Assembly: GCA_019359375.1 (NCBI GenBank)
Contig: JAHHHL010000009.1
Location: 111,428-175,427 of the forward strand
Reading direction: 5' to 3'
Length of the DNA stretch: 64,000 nt
Source of the DNA: Lyngbya sp. HA4199-MV5
Lineage (GTDB): Bacteria; Cyanobacteriota; Cyanobacteriia; Leptolyngbyales; Leptolyngbyaceae
This document shows positions 52,249 through 62,300 of this stretch, piece after piece. A program made the translations under genes and the position numbers. How positions within the stretch are numbered: position 1 is the stretch's first letter; each line of letters opens with the position of its first letter. The notes below the pieces were generated by a model. It saw nothing but the letters and a program-made list of their open reading frames with translations, was not told where the DNA came from and made no database searches.

Positions 52249-52383
52249 AACCCGCCCTGCAATGAATTGCGGGCTAACAAAATAAAGTCCGTTAAAACGG
52301 ACTGGAAAAACCGCTCAGTTGCCTCTTAGTCCACTTCAGTGGACTTTCCTCTATTAGCCCGAACCTTTAGTTCAGGGCGGGTT
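52249..52383. repeat. 135-bp nested inverted-repeat element
   Basis: The outer arms AACCCGCCCT (52249-52258) and AGGGCGGGTT (52374-52383) are perfect. The inner arms CGGGCTAA (52270-52277) and TTAGCCCG (52354-52361) are also perfect. The interior has two palindromes, AGTCCGTTAAAACGGACT (52286-52303) and AGTCCACTTCAGTGGACT (52328-52345). This would fold into a cloverleaf-like structure. It is noncoding and sits 15 bp from the ABC-F stop; it may be a mobile element or a transcript end. Confidence 0.8.
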
Positions 52384-52398
52384 ATACCAGAACGATCG

Positions 52399-54432
52399 TT
52401 AAGAGTCTCGTTCTGATAATTCTAACCAGCGATCGGTGGCAGTGTCGATCGCGTCATTTAGCTCAGCCAAGCGCTTAGAAAGTTTTTCTACTTCCGTAAA
52501 ACCGGATGGCGGATTGGTGTACAACGTTTTCTCGATCTGTTCTTTTTCGGCTTCCATTGCAGGAATCTGAGCTTCTAACTGCTCGAATTCGCGCTTTTCT
52601 TTGTAGGAAAGCTTTATTGAGTTTTGAGTAGCGCTTTGCGCCGCTGCGCTAGAGAGTTTTGAGTGTTGAGTTTGGGGCGTTGTTGGTTGTAAAGTCTCCG
52701 GCATGGCTACGCTAAGGTTGTTAGTTGTTGGTAACGGTGACTCCTTGTCCCCTTGCCCTTCTGCCTTCTGCCTTCTGCCTTCTGCCTCCTCACCCCTCAC
52801 GCCTCTCCCCCCACCCCTCTCCTCTTCCGCCTGCTTGTAATCCAAATACACCGAATAATTCCCCGGATACTGGCGCAGGGTGCCGCTGGGTTCAAAGGCG
52901 AAGATGGTATCGACGACGCGATCGAGGAAGTAGCGATCGTGGGAGACCACGATGACGCAGCCGTTGAAGTCTTCCAGGTAGTCTTCGAGGACGGCGAGGG
53001 TTTGCACGTCGAGATCGTTGGTGGGTTCATCCAGAATGAGGACGTTGGGAGCGCTCATGAGGACGCGCAGCAGGAAGAGACGGCGTTTTTCGCCACCGGA
53101 GAGTTTGCTGATGGGTGCATACTGCTGGTTGCCAGGAAACAGAAAGCGCTCCAGCATTTGAGAGGCGGTAATCACCGTACCATCAGCGATTTTCACCAGT
53201 TCGGCGACATCTTTGAGGTAGTCGATGACGCGCTGTTCGGGGTTGAGGGCGAGGTCGTCGGAGTGCTGGTCGAAGTAGCCAATGTGAATGGTGGTGCCGA
53301 TTTCGACGGTGCCGGAGTCGGGCTGTAAGCGTCCGGTGATGATGTCCATCAGGGTGGATTTGCCTACGCCATTGCCACCGATGATGCCGACGCGATCTTC
53401 GGGGCTAAATTCGTAGGTGAAGCCGTTGATGAGGGTGCGATCGCCATACCCTTTCGAGACGTTGACCAGTTCAATCACTTTCTTGCCGATGCGCCGTCCA
53501 GCGGTGGCAATATCCACTTTGCCGTGACTTTGCTTGAATTCGGTTGCCTGCATGGCGCGGATGCGATCGATCCGGGCTTTTTGCTTCGTACTGCGGGCTT
53601 TGGGTCCGCGTTTGAGCCATTCCAGTTCGCGGCGCAGCACGCCCTGATGTTTGCGCTCGGTGCTGGCAGCGGAGTCTTCGGCAAGGGCTTTCTTTTCTAA
53701 GTAGTAGGAATAGTTGCCGCTGTAGGTATAGAGGTCGCCTCGATCGATCTCTAGAATGCGGTTGGTGACGCGATCGAGGAAGTAGCGATCGTGGGTGATG
53801 AGCAGCAGTGCGCCCCGAAAACGGTTGAGATAGCTTTGGAGCCATTCGACCGAAAGGGCATCGAGATGGTTGGTTGGCTCATCCATGAGCAGTACGTCAG
53901 GTTCAGAGAGCAAGGCGGCAGCCAGGGCAATGCGCTTACGGTAGCCACCCGAAAGGTCGCCAATTTTAGCCTCGAAGTCTTCAATGCCCAGTTTGGTCAA
54001 AATAATTTTGGCGTTGGTCTCCAGATCCCAGGCTCCGGTTGCATCGAGTTGGTGGGTCAGGCTGGAAAGCTTTGCCATCAGTTGATCTTGATTGCCGTGC
54101 CCATGTGCCAATTTGTCCGAAATTTCTTCAAACTCGCGTACCAGTGCCATCTGATCGCCACTATCGGCAAAGACTTGCTCTAAGACGGTGCGATCGTTCT
54201 CTAACTCTGGTTGCTGTGGCAGATAGACAATCCGCACGCTGGGGTTGACCAGCATTTCGCCGCTGTCGATCGTCTCCTGCCCCGCAATCATTTTCAACAA
54301 TGTCGATTTGCCCGACCCGTTGGTGCCGATCAGCCCTACTTTGTCGCCGTCATCCAGGCTAAAGCTGGCATCGCGCAAAATCTCTTTGATGCCAAAGTCT
54401 TTATGGAGCGATCGCAGCGTAAAAATACTCAT
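52399..54432 (-). CDS. ABC-F family ATPase (Uup/ribosome-associated type)
   Basis: Soluble tandem ABC ATPase of the ABC-F class, which act on ribosomes (translation factors or antibiotic protection), 677 residues. The first domain has IGTNGSGKSTLLKMIAG, LSGGYRKRIALAAALL and VLLMDEPTNHLDALS. The 80-residue linker follows with the arginine-rich P-site segment. The second domain has IGGNGVGKSTLMDIITG, LSGGEKRRLFLLRVLM and VLILDEPTNDLDVQT. A C-terminal coiled coil ends RWLELSERDS, as in Uup. Residues about 527-602 (EERGGGRGVRGEEAEGRRQK and on) are repeat-derived and interrupt the linker before the coiled coil. Substrate not deducible. Confidence 0.92.
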   Translation of the reverse strand: MSIFTLRSLHKDFGIKEILRDASFSLDDGDKVGLIGTNGSGKSTLLKMIAGQETIDSGEMLVNPSVRIVYLPQQPELENDRTVLEQVFADSGDQMALVREFEEISDKLAHGHGNQDQLMAKLSSLTHQLDATGAWDLETNAKIILTKLGIEDFEAKIGDLSGGYRKRIALAAALLSEPDVLLMDEPTNHLDALSVEWLQSYLNRFRGALLLITHDRYFLDRVTNRILEIDRGDLYTYSGNYSYYLEKKALAEDSAASTERKHQGVLRRELEWLKRGPKARSTKQKARIDRIRAMQATEFKQSHGKVDIATAGRRIGKKVIELVNVSKGYGDRTLINGFTYEFSPEDRVGIIGGNGVGKSTLMDIITGRLQPDSGTVEIGTTIHIGYFDQHSDDLALNPEQRVIDYLKDVAELVKIADGTVITASQMLERFLFPGNQQYAPISKLSGGEKRRLFLLRVLMSAPNVLILDEPTNDLDVQTLAVLEDYLEDFNGCVIVVSHDRYFLDRVVDTIFAFEPSGTLRQYPGNYSVYLDYKQAEEERGGGRGVRGEEAEGRRQKAEGQGDKESPLPTTNNLSVAMPETLQPTTPQTQHSKLSSAAAQSATQNSIKLSYKEKREFEQLEAQIPAMEAEKEQIEKTLYTNPPSGFTEVEKLSKRLAELNDAIDTATDRWLELSERDS
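52625..52850. repeat. Repeat-derived insertion within the ABC-F gene
   Basis: The segment is made of GCCTTCTGCCTTCTGCCTTC-type units, TTGTTAGTTGTTGG, CCCCTCACGCCTCTCC and related 7-mers on the plus strand. These are the same families that fill spacers elsewhere in the window. In the gene it encodes a Glu/Arg/Lys then Thr/Ser/Gln-rich low-complexity stretch (near codons 527-602). The frame is kept. Confidence 0.8.
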
Positions 54433-54479
54433 TGGATGCTTCTGGCAGTTGAATTAAAGCACGGTTCTACGGTAGCACT

Positions 54480-54730
54480 GGTGGGAGGGTGAGGAGTGAG
54501 GGGTGAGGAGTGAGGAGTGGGTAGGCAGAGGGCAGAAGGCAAGGGAGTTTTTGGTTTTTAGTTTTTAGTTTTTAGAAGGAGTCAGGAGTCAGAAGTCAGG
54601 AATTAGCGGACAGCGCGCACTCAAAGCTTCATTCTTTAGCCCTAATCCCGACTCCCCACTCCCTATTCCCCACTCTTTTCTAACAACTAACAACCAACAA
54701 CTAACAACTAACAACTCTCCCGACTCCCGA
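54480..54730. repeat. Composite repeat block, second copy
   Basis: The spacer upstream of the ABC-F start contains GAGGGTGAGGAGTGAGGGGT, AAGGGAGTTTTTGGTTTTTA and GCGGACAGCGCGCACTCAAA, then a CCCACTCCCTATTCC block and AACAACTAACAACC units. The block 54543-54712 matches 47692-47846 almost throughout, apart from extra TTTTTAG units. No gene was found between 54433 and 54895. Confidence 0.85.
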
Positions 54731-54895
54731 CTCACCACTTCAACCGTAATCAAAAGGGACAGTAATCCGAACCTCAAGCAGACCGAAACGTAGGTTAGAC
54801 CAGAGGTAGATAGTTTTAGACAAGTGGCTACATACAGTAGAGGTAAACTACTGATCGCTTGCACCAGTGATTACTATCATCGAGGAAAACGAGAT

Positions 54896-55495
54896 ATGAA
54901 TGCATGGCGCGATCGCCTGAATCAATTTAGCGGCAAAACTCGTTTTGTTGTGTGTCGTCTATTTGTGCATCTGGCAGGGGCAGAGGTTGCAGCCTTGATT
55001 GGGGTACTCAATGGCGCTGGTCTGGATGCCATTGACAGTGAAGGCGATATGACCGTGCTGGGAGAAGGCTTGGTTGAAATTTGCCAGGGTCTGCTGCAAT
55101 ACGATACTTACTGGCAAGCGGCGGCAAACGAAGGCGATGTGTTTTGGCAGGAGGGCGACGCGGGCGACTTTGTGACGGAACTCTTCACCGATTCGGCGCA
55201 GCGCTATTTGAGTGCCCCTGCTTTAGACGCGTCCGATCCTGATGAACCTTTGACCTTGCCTGCGACTCAGAACCTCGTCGTCATGCTGACGATCGCCTAC
55301 GAAGGAGAAGTCCCCGAACTGGAAACCGACCTCGCTAGCATGGGTGCATTGAGAGCCGGACTCAAGGCGATGATTAATTTGCACTACCAGGAAAAGCTGC
55401 GGGCTGTGCAGGTTCATTTTTCGCCAGCCCAATTAGGCGATGAGTTGACAGCTGATCAAGTACTGGTCAGTTTTCCAGAACTGATTCCGCTCTAA
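54896..55495 (+). CDS. DUF1517 family protein
   Basis: The 199-residue protein has the family sequence TRFVVCRLFVHLAGAEVAAL, GEGLVEICQGLLQYDTYWQ, NLVVMLTIAYEGEVPELETD, RAVQVHFSPAQLGDELTADQ and VSFPELIPL at the end. DUF1517 is restricted largely to cyanobacteria and chloroplasts; the function is unknown, with a link to membrane or thylakoid proteins in some reports. ATG 54896 is preceded by GAGGAAAAC. It has no predicted membrane helix here. Confidence 0.88.
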   Translation: MNAWRDRLNQFSGKTRFVVCRLFVHLAGAEVAALIGVLNGAGLDAIDSEGDMTVLGEGLVEICQGLLQYDTYWQAAANEGDVFWQEGDAGDFVTELFTDSAQRYLSAPALDASDPDEPLTLPATQNLVVMLTIAYEGEVPELETDLASMGALRAGLKAMINLHYQEKLRAVQVHFSPAQLGDELTADQVLVSFPELIPL

Positions 55496-55554
55496 TGTGT
55501 TGACTTCTGCTGACGATCGCGTTCTTTCACCGAATCAAACCCATTCACCGACCT

Positions 55555-56406
55555 ATGCTACGACAATTTTTGCTTTACTCAATGGCGTTAACGCTTCTTG
55601 TGACTTCGGTTGGCTGTGGCAGTCCTGTGGCTGAACAACCGAAGACAGATGGACAGGCACAGACCGAACAAGCCCGTAATGTTGCCCAAACTAAGATCTC
55701 AGACGGGCAGTATCCCGTGCAGCAGGCAACCTACAACGACGATGGGGGCGAATATAACATCGTTCTGCTCAACACCAAACCTGGCGAGTCGTCGGTCTTC
55801 CGTGCAACGAATGTACCCATGGCACGTCTGACGAACGAAGAAGTTTCGGCTGGCAAGAAGAGCTATCTCAAAATTGAGAACGGTCAGCCCTCGTTATATC
55901 TCACCGAAGATTTCAAGCTGGAATACGTCCATAACGTGACGCAGGAGCAGACAAACCCGGAAACAGGTCGCCAGGAAACCGTGGTAGTGCGTCAGGAATC
56001 TAACTTTTGGGCACCGTTTGCAGGTGCATTGGCAGGGCAGGCATTGGGCAGTCTGTTGTTTAGACCGCAATATTACGTGCCGCCGCTTTACCAACCGGGT
56101 GTACCGCTGTCTGGCTATGGTGGCTATGGCTCTTCCTACAATCAGGCGGTGAATAGCTACCAGAGCCGCTATCAAGCTCCTCCGGCGGAAGCGCGAAATC
56201 GTCAGTTGCGAACAACGGGACAGCTTAGAACGCCGACCTCCAGTGCTACCCGATCGCGCAACACGGGGCAGTACGATCGCTCCACAGGTTCCGGCTACGG
56301 CAACAGTACCTTACAGCGATCGAATCGTTCGAGTGGCAGCTATCGTAGCCCCAGTGGAGGGTTTGGCAGCGGGTCGCGATCGCGCAGCTTTGGTAGAAGA
56401 CGATAA
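55555..56406 (+). CDS. Glycine/serine-rich lipoprotein of unknown function
   Basis: The 283-residue protein begins MLRQFLLYSMALTLLVTSVGCG, a lipoprotein signal with the acylated Cys near residue 21. After a Gln/Thr-rich region comes a folded segment (YNIVLLNTKPGESSVFRATN, EEVSAGKKSYLKIENGQPSLYL). A hydrophobic hinge FWAPFAGALAGQALGSLLF follows, then a long C-terminal half of Tyr/Ser/Gly/Arg repeats (GYGGYGSSYNQ, SRSRSFGRRR). Such GY/SR-rich tails may bind nucleic acid, polysaccharide or surfaces. I recall related cyanobacterial proteins without known function. The upstream DUF1517 gene is on the same strand with a 59-bp gap and may be cotranscribed. Confidence 0.65.
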   Translation: MLRQFLLYSMALTLLVTSVGCGSPVAEQPKTDGQAQTEQARNVAQTKISDGQYPVQQATYNDDGGEYNIVLLNTKPGESSVFRATNVPMARLTNEEVSAGKKSYLKIENGQPSLYLTEDFKLEYVHNVTQEQTNPETGRQETVVVRQESNFWAPFAGALAGQALGSLLFRPQYYVPPLYQPGVPLSGYGGYGSSYNQAVNSYQSRYQAPPAEARNRQLRTTGQLRTPTSSATRSRNTGQYDRSTGSGYGNSTLQRSNRSSGSYRSPSGGFGSGSRSRSFGRRR

Positions 56407-56457
56407 GGTGAAGCGATCAGCTTTTTAGCCTTTAGCCTCCTACCCCGTACTCTCTCC

Positions 56458-57318
56458 CTACACCTTCATCGCTCCCGATGGACATTGAATCTCCTTACCC
56501 ACCAGTTGTGGCGCACCAGGAGGCGTTTTAGAGGGCTTGCTGGTGGCGCAGATCATCGTGACGATTGTGTCATTGTTTTTGTCATCTTTAATCGAAAGCA
56601 GGATACCTAAATAGCTCGGCAAACCGTCCTGCTTTGCCGTTGCCGTTGCGATCGCTTGCTTTGACGGCGGCAAGAGATTGGTGCTGTAGGTGTAGTTGGG
56701 GGTATCGACAGGAATGGTGCTGCCTAACTCTGCAAGCGTTGGGGCATACCGTTTCTCTTTGGCAAAAAACTCGGTTTGCTGTTGAAGCAACGCTTTGACC
56801 GTGGCAACGGCAGTGGTTGCAGTCTCTTCCGCGGCATTAGGGTTTGCGAGTGGTTGATTCCCTGCAATTAGCGGTGTGCCCTCTTCAGCACCACGCCCTC
56901 TGGCAACAGCCGTAGTCTGGGCACCACCCCGTTTCGCTTGCTGTTGAGCACGTACCAGGTCTTGCTGATAGCTGGATAGTAATTTTCGGGCGGCAGCGTA
57001 ATTGGGGCTGGATTCAGGGACAGCTTTCATAAACGCGATCGCGCGCTGCCATTGGCTCAGCACTAGATTCCAGTCTTCTGGCGTTTGGGCAGACTGAGCC
57101 AGACTGGTCGCACTCGCTGCCTTATCGACCCCTTTCGCAAACGGATCACCCGTCACGGTTGGCGTAGGTAATGGGCTACCAGTAGGGCTTGCAATGACAA
57201 GTTCCGGTGAAGGCGACGTGGCTGTGGGACGAGATGTGCTGCAAGCTGCCAACGTCATCACGATCGCAAACTGAGCGATCGCCATCCGTGCACCAGGAGG
57301 AATCAAAAGAATCTTCAT
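56458..57318 (-). CDS. Lipoprotein with pilin-like C-terminal region
   Basis: The 286-residue protein has a signal FAIVMTLAACS (lipobox Cys near residue 26). A Pro/Ser/Thr-rich linker and a helical segment (WNLVLSQWQRAIAFMKAVPE) follow. The region KALLQQQTEFFAKEKRYAPT and TPNYTYSTNLL resembles the globular part of type IV pilin-like G/H-family proteins, as in the pilin at 22.8 kb. The C-terminus ends GKEIQCPSGAMKV. Its role is unknown; the helical middle may be coiled coil. It converges on the preceding lipoprotein gene. Confidence 0.7.
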   Translation of the reverse strand: MKILLIPPGARMAIAQFAIVMTLAACSTSRPTATSPSPELVIASPTGSPLPTPTVTGDPFAKGVDKAASATSLAQSAQTPEDWNLVLSQWQRAIAFMKAVPESSPNYAAARKLLSSYQQDLVRAQQQAKRGGAQTTAVARGRGAEEGTPLIAGNQPLANPNAAEETATTAVATVKALLQQQTEFFAKEKRYAPTLAELGSTIPVDTPNYTYSTNLLPPSKQAIATATAKQDGLPSYLGILLSIKDDKNNDTIVTMICATSKPSKTPPGAPQLVGKEIQCPSGAMKV

Positions 57319-57334
57319 AGCTAGCCATCTTACC

Positions 57335-57490
57335 CTTAGAAGGAGACAGGAGGCAGGAGAGTTGTTAGTTGTTAGTTGTTGGTTGTTAGAGAAGAGCGGG
57401 GAGTGGGGAGTCAGGAGAGTTGTTAGTTGTTAGTGCAGAAGATATTTCGCTACTTCTAAAAACTAAAAACCAAAAACCAAAAACTCCCTT
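57335..57490. repeat. GTTGTTAGTTGTTGG and GGCAGAA tracts
   Basis: AGGAGACAGGAGGCAGGAGA, GTTGTTAGTTGTTAGTTGTT and AAAAACTAAAAACCAAAAAC units lie between the TpsB stop and the lipoprotein start, of the same families as at 47.6 and 54.6 kb. Confidence 0.8.
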
Positions 57491-57504
57491 GCCTTCTGCC
57501 TTCA

Positions 57505-59352
57505 TCAAAACGGATTCACCACGATCGAAAAGTACACTCCATTTTCCTGCCACGTATTTTTGGGACCGCCGATCGAGATGAGTGGGATACCCCAATCAAG
57601 TCGTGCTGTGATGCGATCGCCCCATTGCAGGCGCAATCCTAAACCAACAGCAGCTAATGTCCTGGGGTCGGGATTGGGGTTGGTGCCCAGGTTCCAGGCG
57701 GTGCCCAGGTCGATGAAGGGGGTGAGCTGGAGCAGGCTTCTCAGCTTAGGCAAGCGTAGGATGGGAAGGCGAAGTTCTGCGGAGGCGAAGAGTCCGCTAT
57801 CGGTGAGTAGAGCGTCCTGACGGTATCCGCGCACGCTGTCTTGTCCGCCTAGGCTAAATTGCTCAAGGGGGAGAAGGGGACGGTCTGCCAGTTGCACATC
57901 GCCGCGTAGGAGTAATAAGGTGTCGGGTGCGAGGAGCCGTACCCATTGTGCCTGTCCTCTCCAGGCAAAGAAGCGGCTATCTGGCGGGTTAGGATTGATA
58001 GTAGCGTTGAGGGCACTGAGTCCAAGGGTGAATTGAGAGCGCAGGGCAATCACTTCAACGCCGCTTCGCCAGGTCATGTCTTGAAAAAAGCGCAGGGCAG
58101 TGAGGCGGGTTCTGCCGTTGCGATCGGCTCCTTGTGCCGGGAAGGGGAAGAGTCCGTCTGCAATGGTTGCTTCGCTTTCGCGTCGAGTGCCTGTGAGACC
58201 GATGGCGAATTCATACGTTGGCGTTTGGGCGATCGGTTGCCGCATTGTGAGTTCGTAGTAGCGTGACTTTGACTCAATCCCCAATCCATCGAAGGGTGAC
58301 TCAATGACGTTGCTGGAAGCACTGCCATAGTTAAAACTCAGGGTGCCATTACGCGGATTGACCGGAACGGTATAGTTCAAATCGATGGTGTTACTTCCCG
58401 TTGTGTTGGCGTACACCGCACTCAGGCGATCGCCCAGACCAGTGACGTTACCAAAGCTGGCTTGCAGTTGGCGGCGATCGGTGCCAACTGTGGGAGCACG
58501 CCCATTATCAAACGTGAGCTGTGCGTTGAGCGGGGGTTCCTCAACGACCCGCACCGAAAGCACGCTTTCACCGGGGCGAGATCCCGCCGACAGTTCGGCT
58601 GAGAGCGACTGAATGAGTGGGTCAAGCTGGAGTAATTGCAGTGCTTCTAGCAGCCGATCGCGGTTAAGGGGAGTGCCTGCTGCCAGTGCTAAGCGCGATC
58701 GTACATAGTTTGGCTTGAGTCGGCGGGTGCCTGTAATGGCGATGGTTGCCAGTTTGCCTTCGACGACTCGAATGGTGACGACTCCACGCTGGAGCACTTG
58801 AGGCGGAATGAAAGCACCAGAGGTAATGTAGCCGTTGTCAAGGTAAAGCTGGGCAATGGCAGACCGCAACTGAAATAATTCGGCGATCGTTAAGGAGCGT
58901 CTGGTATATGACTCGGTAATTTTGGCGAAGTCTGCGGCACCAAAGACGGTGCTGCCCATGACTTCAATGCGATCGACGGTAATGGTTTCTGGTGGGGCGC
59001 TAGAGGGTTCTGGTGGTGTCGAAGCTGGCGGCAGCGGGAGGAGGCGATCGAGGGATGGCAGTGGGTCAGGTGCCACAGCGGGCGGTGGTTGGTTGGAGGG
59101 GGGGGATGGCTCGCGTGGTAATGCTGGCGATAATTCCTTGGGCGGAGCGCTACCGGGTGGGATAGTTTGGGCGATCGCATCTAACCGCTGTGCTAATGAG
59201 GGGGACGGCGGGTATGAGACGGCTGTTGTGAGCAGCAATCTTTGAAAGGTTGTCGGCTCAGCGTATTGCGCTCTCACCGCTTTGGTAATCAAAACCTCAC
59301 AGGTGATGAGCAAGCCGAGCCAAAATTGAAATGCGATCAACGAGTGCTGCAT
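57505..59352 (-). CDS. TpsB/FhaC-type two-partner secretion outer-membrane transporter
   Basis: Outer-membrane beta-barrel that exports large TpsA proteins, 615 residues. A signal peptide (about 1-28) precedes a long Pro/Ser/Ala linker. Two POTRA domains follow: POTRA 1 DRIEVMGSTVFGAADFAKIT with VTIRVVEGKLATIAITGTR, and POTRA 2 near LLEALQLLQLDPLIQSLSAE. The 16-strand barrel has LTFDNGRAPTVGTDRRQLQA and SLGGQDSVRGYRQDAL, the VRGY/F motif of the plug loop. The C-terminus ends in Phe (VVNPF), the barrel assembly signal. No TpsA substrate is in the window. It begins 30 bp after the cobN stop on the same strand. Confidence 0.9.
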   Translation of the reverse strand: MQHSLIAFQFWLGLLITCEVLITKAVRAQYAEPTTFQRLLLTTAVSYPPSPSLAQRLDAIAQTIPPGSAPPKELSPALPREPSPPSNQPPPAVAPDPLPSLDRLLPLPPASTPPEPSSAPPETITVDRIEVMGSTVFGAADFAKITESYTRRSLTIAELFQLRSAIAQLYLDNGYITSGAFIPPQVLQRGVVTIRVVEGKLATIAITGTRRLKPNYVRSRLALAAGTPLNRDRLLEALQLLQLDPLIQSLSAELSAGSRPGESVLSVRVVEEPPLNAQLTFDNGRAPTVGTDRRQLQASFGNVTGLGDRLSAVYANTTGSNTIDLNYTVPVNPRNGTLSFNYGSASSNVIESPFDGLGIESKSRYYELTMRQPIAQTPTYEFAIGLTGTRRESEATIADGLFPFPAQGADRNGRTRLTALRFFQDMTWRSGVEVIALRSQFTLGLSALNATINPNPPDSRFFAWRGQAQWVRLLAPDTLLLLRGDVQLADRPLLPLEQFSLGGQDSVRGYRQDALLTDSGLFASAELRLPILRLPKLRSLLQLTPFIDLGTAWNLGTNPNPDPRTLAAVGLGLRLQWGDRITARLDWGIPLISIGGPKNTWQENGVYFSIVVNPF

Positions 59353-59382
59353 GAAACCCTGGTTTCAACCTTTCGCATCATC

Positions 59383-62300
59383 TCATGTGAGGTTGGTTCC
59401 AGGATGTTGAGTTTCAATCACGCCTTCGGCTTCGTTAGCGATCGCTTTCAGCCGTTCTAAGGTTTCTGGAGCGACCTGTTGCCATAAACCGCGCTGGTTG
59501 GCTTCTAGAAGCCGTTCTGCCATATCACGCAGTGCCCAGGGGTTACTTTTTTGGATAAAATCCTGCACGGCTGGGTCAAAAACGTAGGCTTCGGCAACAC
59601 CGTCGTACATGAAGTCTTCGATGCAGTGAGTGGTGGCATCGTAGGCGAAGAGGTAATCCAATGTCGCAGCCATTTCAAAGGCTCCTTTGTAGCCATGCCG
59701 CATGGCACCCGCGATCCATTTGGGGTTGACGACACGCGATCGATACACACAGGCAATTTCTTCGCTCAGTTTGCGGACTTTGGGCTGTGCGGTGCGGGAG
59801 TTGTCGCCAAAATAGATTTCTGGAGTCGTTTGAGAAACAGAGCGAACAGCAGCGGTTAAGCCACCTTGGAACTGGTAATAATCATCGGAATCGAGCAGAT
59901 CGTGTTCGCGGTTGTCCTGGTTTTGCAGCACAATTTGCATCGTGCCAAGGCGTTGGGTGAAGGCTTCGGGGGCAGATTTTCCTTCGGCGTTGCGGGTGTA
60001 GGCGTAGGCGCTCCAGTTGATGTAGGCGCGGGCGAGGTCGGCATCGCTTTCCCAGTTCTGTGCTTCGATTAAGCCTTGCAGTCCGGCTCCGTAGGCGCTG
60101 GGTTTGGAGCCAAAGATGCGGTAGCGCGATCGGGCGGCGGCTTGCTCCGGAGTCAATCCTTGCGCTTCCCACTGCTGGGTTTCTTGCTGTACTTGAGCGG
60201 CAAGGGGATTTTGGTCGACGGGTTCGTCGAGGTTGGCAACGGCATTCACGGCGCTGTCAAAGAAATCAATTAAGTTGGGGAAGGCATCGCGGAAGAAGCC
60301 GGAGATGCGTAGGGTGACATCAACACGAGGGCGACCCAGAAGGGAGAGGGGTAGGATTTCAAAGTCGATAACGCGTCGAGAAACTCCATCCCAGACGGGC
60401 TGTACGCCGAGTAGGGCGAGGGCTTCTGCGAGATCGTCTCCGCCTGTACGCATGGTGGCAGTGCCCCAGATGGAGAGTCCAAGGGTTTTGGGATATTCGC
60501 CGTGTTCCTGGGTGTAGCGTTCGATGAGGGTTTCGGCGGCGTTGCGTCCGATGTCCCAGGCGGTTTCGGTGGGGATGGCGCGAATGTCTACGGAGTAAAA
60601 GTTGCGTCCGGTGGGGAGGACTTCGGGTCGTCCGCGTGTGGGGGCACCGGAGGCACCGCTGGGGATGTAGTGTCCGTCTAAGCCGCGTAGAAGGTTGAGG
60701 AGTTCTTGATCGGTTTGGTGCAAGGCGGGGAGGAGGCGATCGCGTACCCAACGTAATTCTTGCTGTGTCTGCTGTCCGATCGTGGGTTGCGGCGAGCGAT
60801 CATGTATAGATGCAGTTACTTCGCTTGAAAGCTCTCTCCGGGGGACTTCCCCCCTGTCAAAGTCTTTTCTCTGGCACAGCGTCATAGAAAAGTCTTTGCC
60901 CCCCGCCATGTGGGATCCTAACTCCTCCACACCCCCCGAATAAGAGGTCTGACAAGAAGGTTGAGGTTTGATCGAGGGGCGATCGACGTTGGCTTTTGAA
61001 GTAATCGAGAATATAAATGTAGGTTGGGTTAAGGAACGAAACCCAACATCGGTACTTAATGTTGATGCACTATTAAACGCTAATGGCGGAGTAATCAGTG
61101 CTTCGACAAGGGCGGCAGCGTGGGTTTCGATGATTTCGATGGCATCGCCGATCGTGCGACAGGTTTGAAGGGCGGGATGATCTGTTGGTTCCAGGGGAGC
61201 GCCTAAGTTGGCGGTGAGGGGATCGAAGTCGAGGTGCCAATCCTGGGCGATCGCGCGGGTTAAGCCGATGCGGTTAGCGTTCGGGTTGCGGGCGATCGCG
61301 ACGGCTAAATCGCGGAGTTGGACACCTGTGGGGCACTGTCCAAAAATGTGTAAGCCATCTCGAATTTGGGCTTCTTTGAGTTCGCAGAGGTAACCATCGG
61401 TGGTGGTTAAAAGGGTGGCGATCTCGTCTTCGGATGGCTCGGTTGCACACCCCAATTCTTGGTGAAGATGTTCCTGGCGAATGAGTGCTAGAAGGCGATC
61501 GCGGATTAAATTGACTCGTGACGGATCGAGGGTTTGAGCTTCGTAATATTCGTCAATTAAGCCTTCCAGTTGATGCAAACTGCCGTAAAGTTCGGCACGG
61601 GTCATGGGTGGCGTGAGGTGATCGAGAATGACGGCGTGCGATCGACGTTTTGCCTGTGACCCTTCTCCTGGATCGTTCACAATGAAGGGGTAGAAATGAG
61701 GCATTGCGCCAAACATGGCTTCGGGATAGCAGTTTTCTGAGAGAGCAACGCTTTTGCCAGGAAGCCATTCTAAATTGCCATGCTTGCCGACATGGACAAC
61801 CGCATGAGCACCAAAATGAGCGCTAATCCAGTGATAGAAAGCAACGTAATGATGAGTTGGTTCTAAGTCAGGTGCGTGATAGTTTAAAGTGGGATCGCGA
61901 TCGTAGCCTCGCGCTGGTTGAATGCCGACGAAAACGTTGCCAAATTGGATACCTGCTATCGGGAATGCATCCGTTTCTTGAGGTTTTCCCCAACGGGTTT
62001 GAATGCCAGCTTGCACAGATTCAGATAAGGTTTGAAAATGGGTTTGATAGTTTTCTAAGGAGAGGGATTGATGGATCGATCGCAGATCCAAACTTTCTGG
62101 ATCGTTGGTAATGCCAGCAGCCAGCATTTTCATCAAGGCATCACTGGTTTCAGGTATTTCTGCAACGGTATAGCCTGCCAACTTCAGCGCTTTAAGGATT
62201 TCTAAACAGCTTGCAGGCGTATCTAACCCCACTCCATTCGCCAGCCGTCCATCGCGGTTAGGATAGTTTGCCAAAATGAGCGCAATTTTACGATCGGCGG

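Noticed and set aside
60359..60751. Long open frames opposite and across cobN
   Set aside because: They are GC-rich shadow frames of the cobN coding sequence, with low-complexity products.
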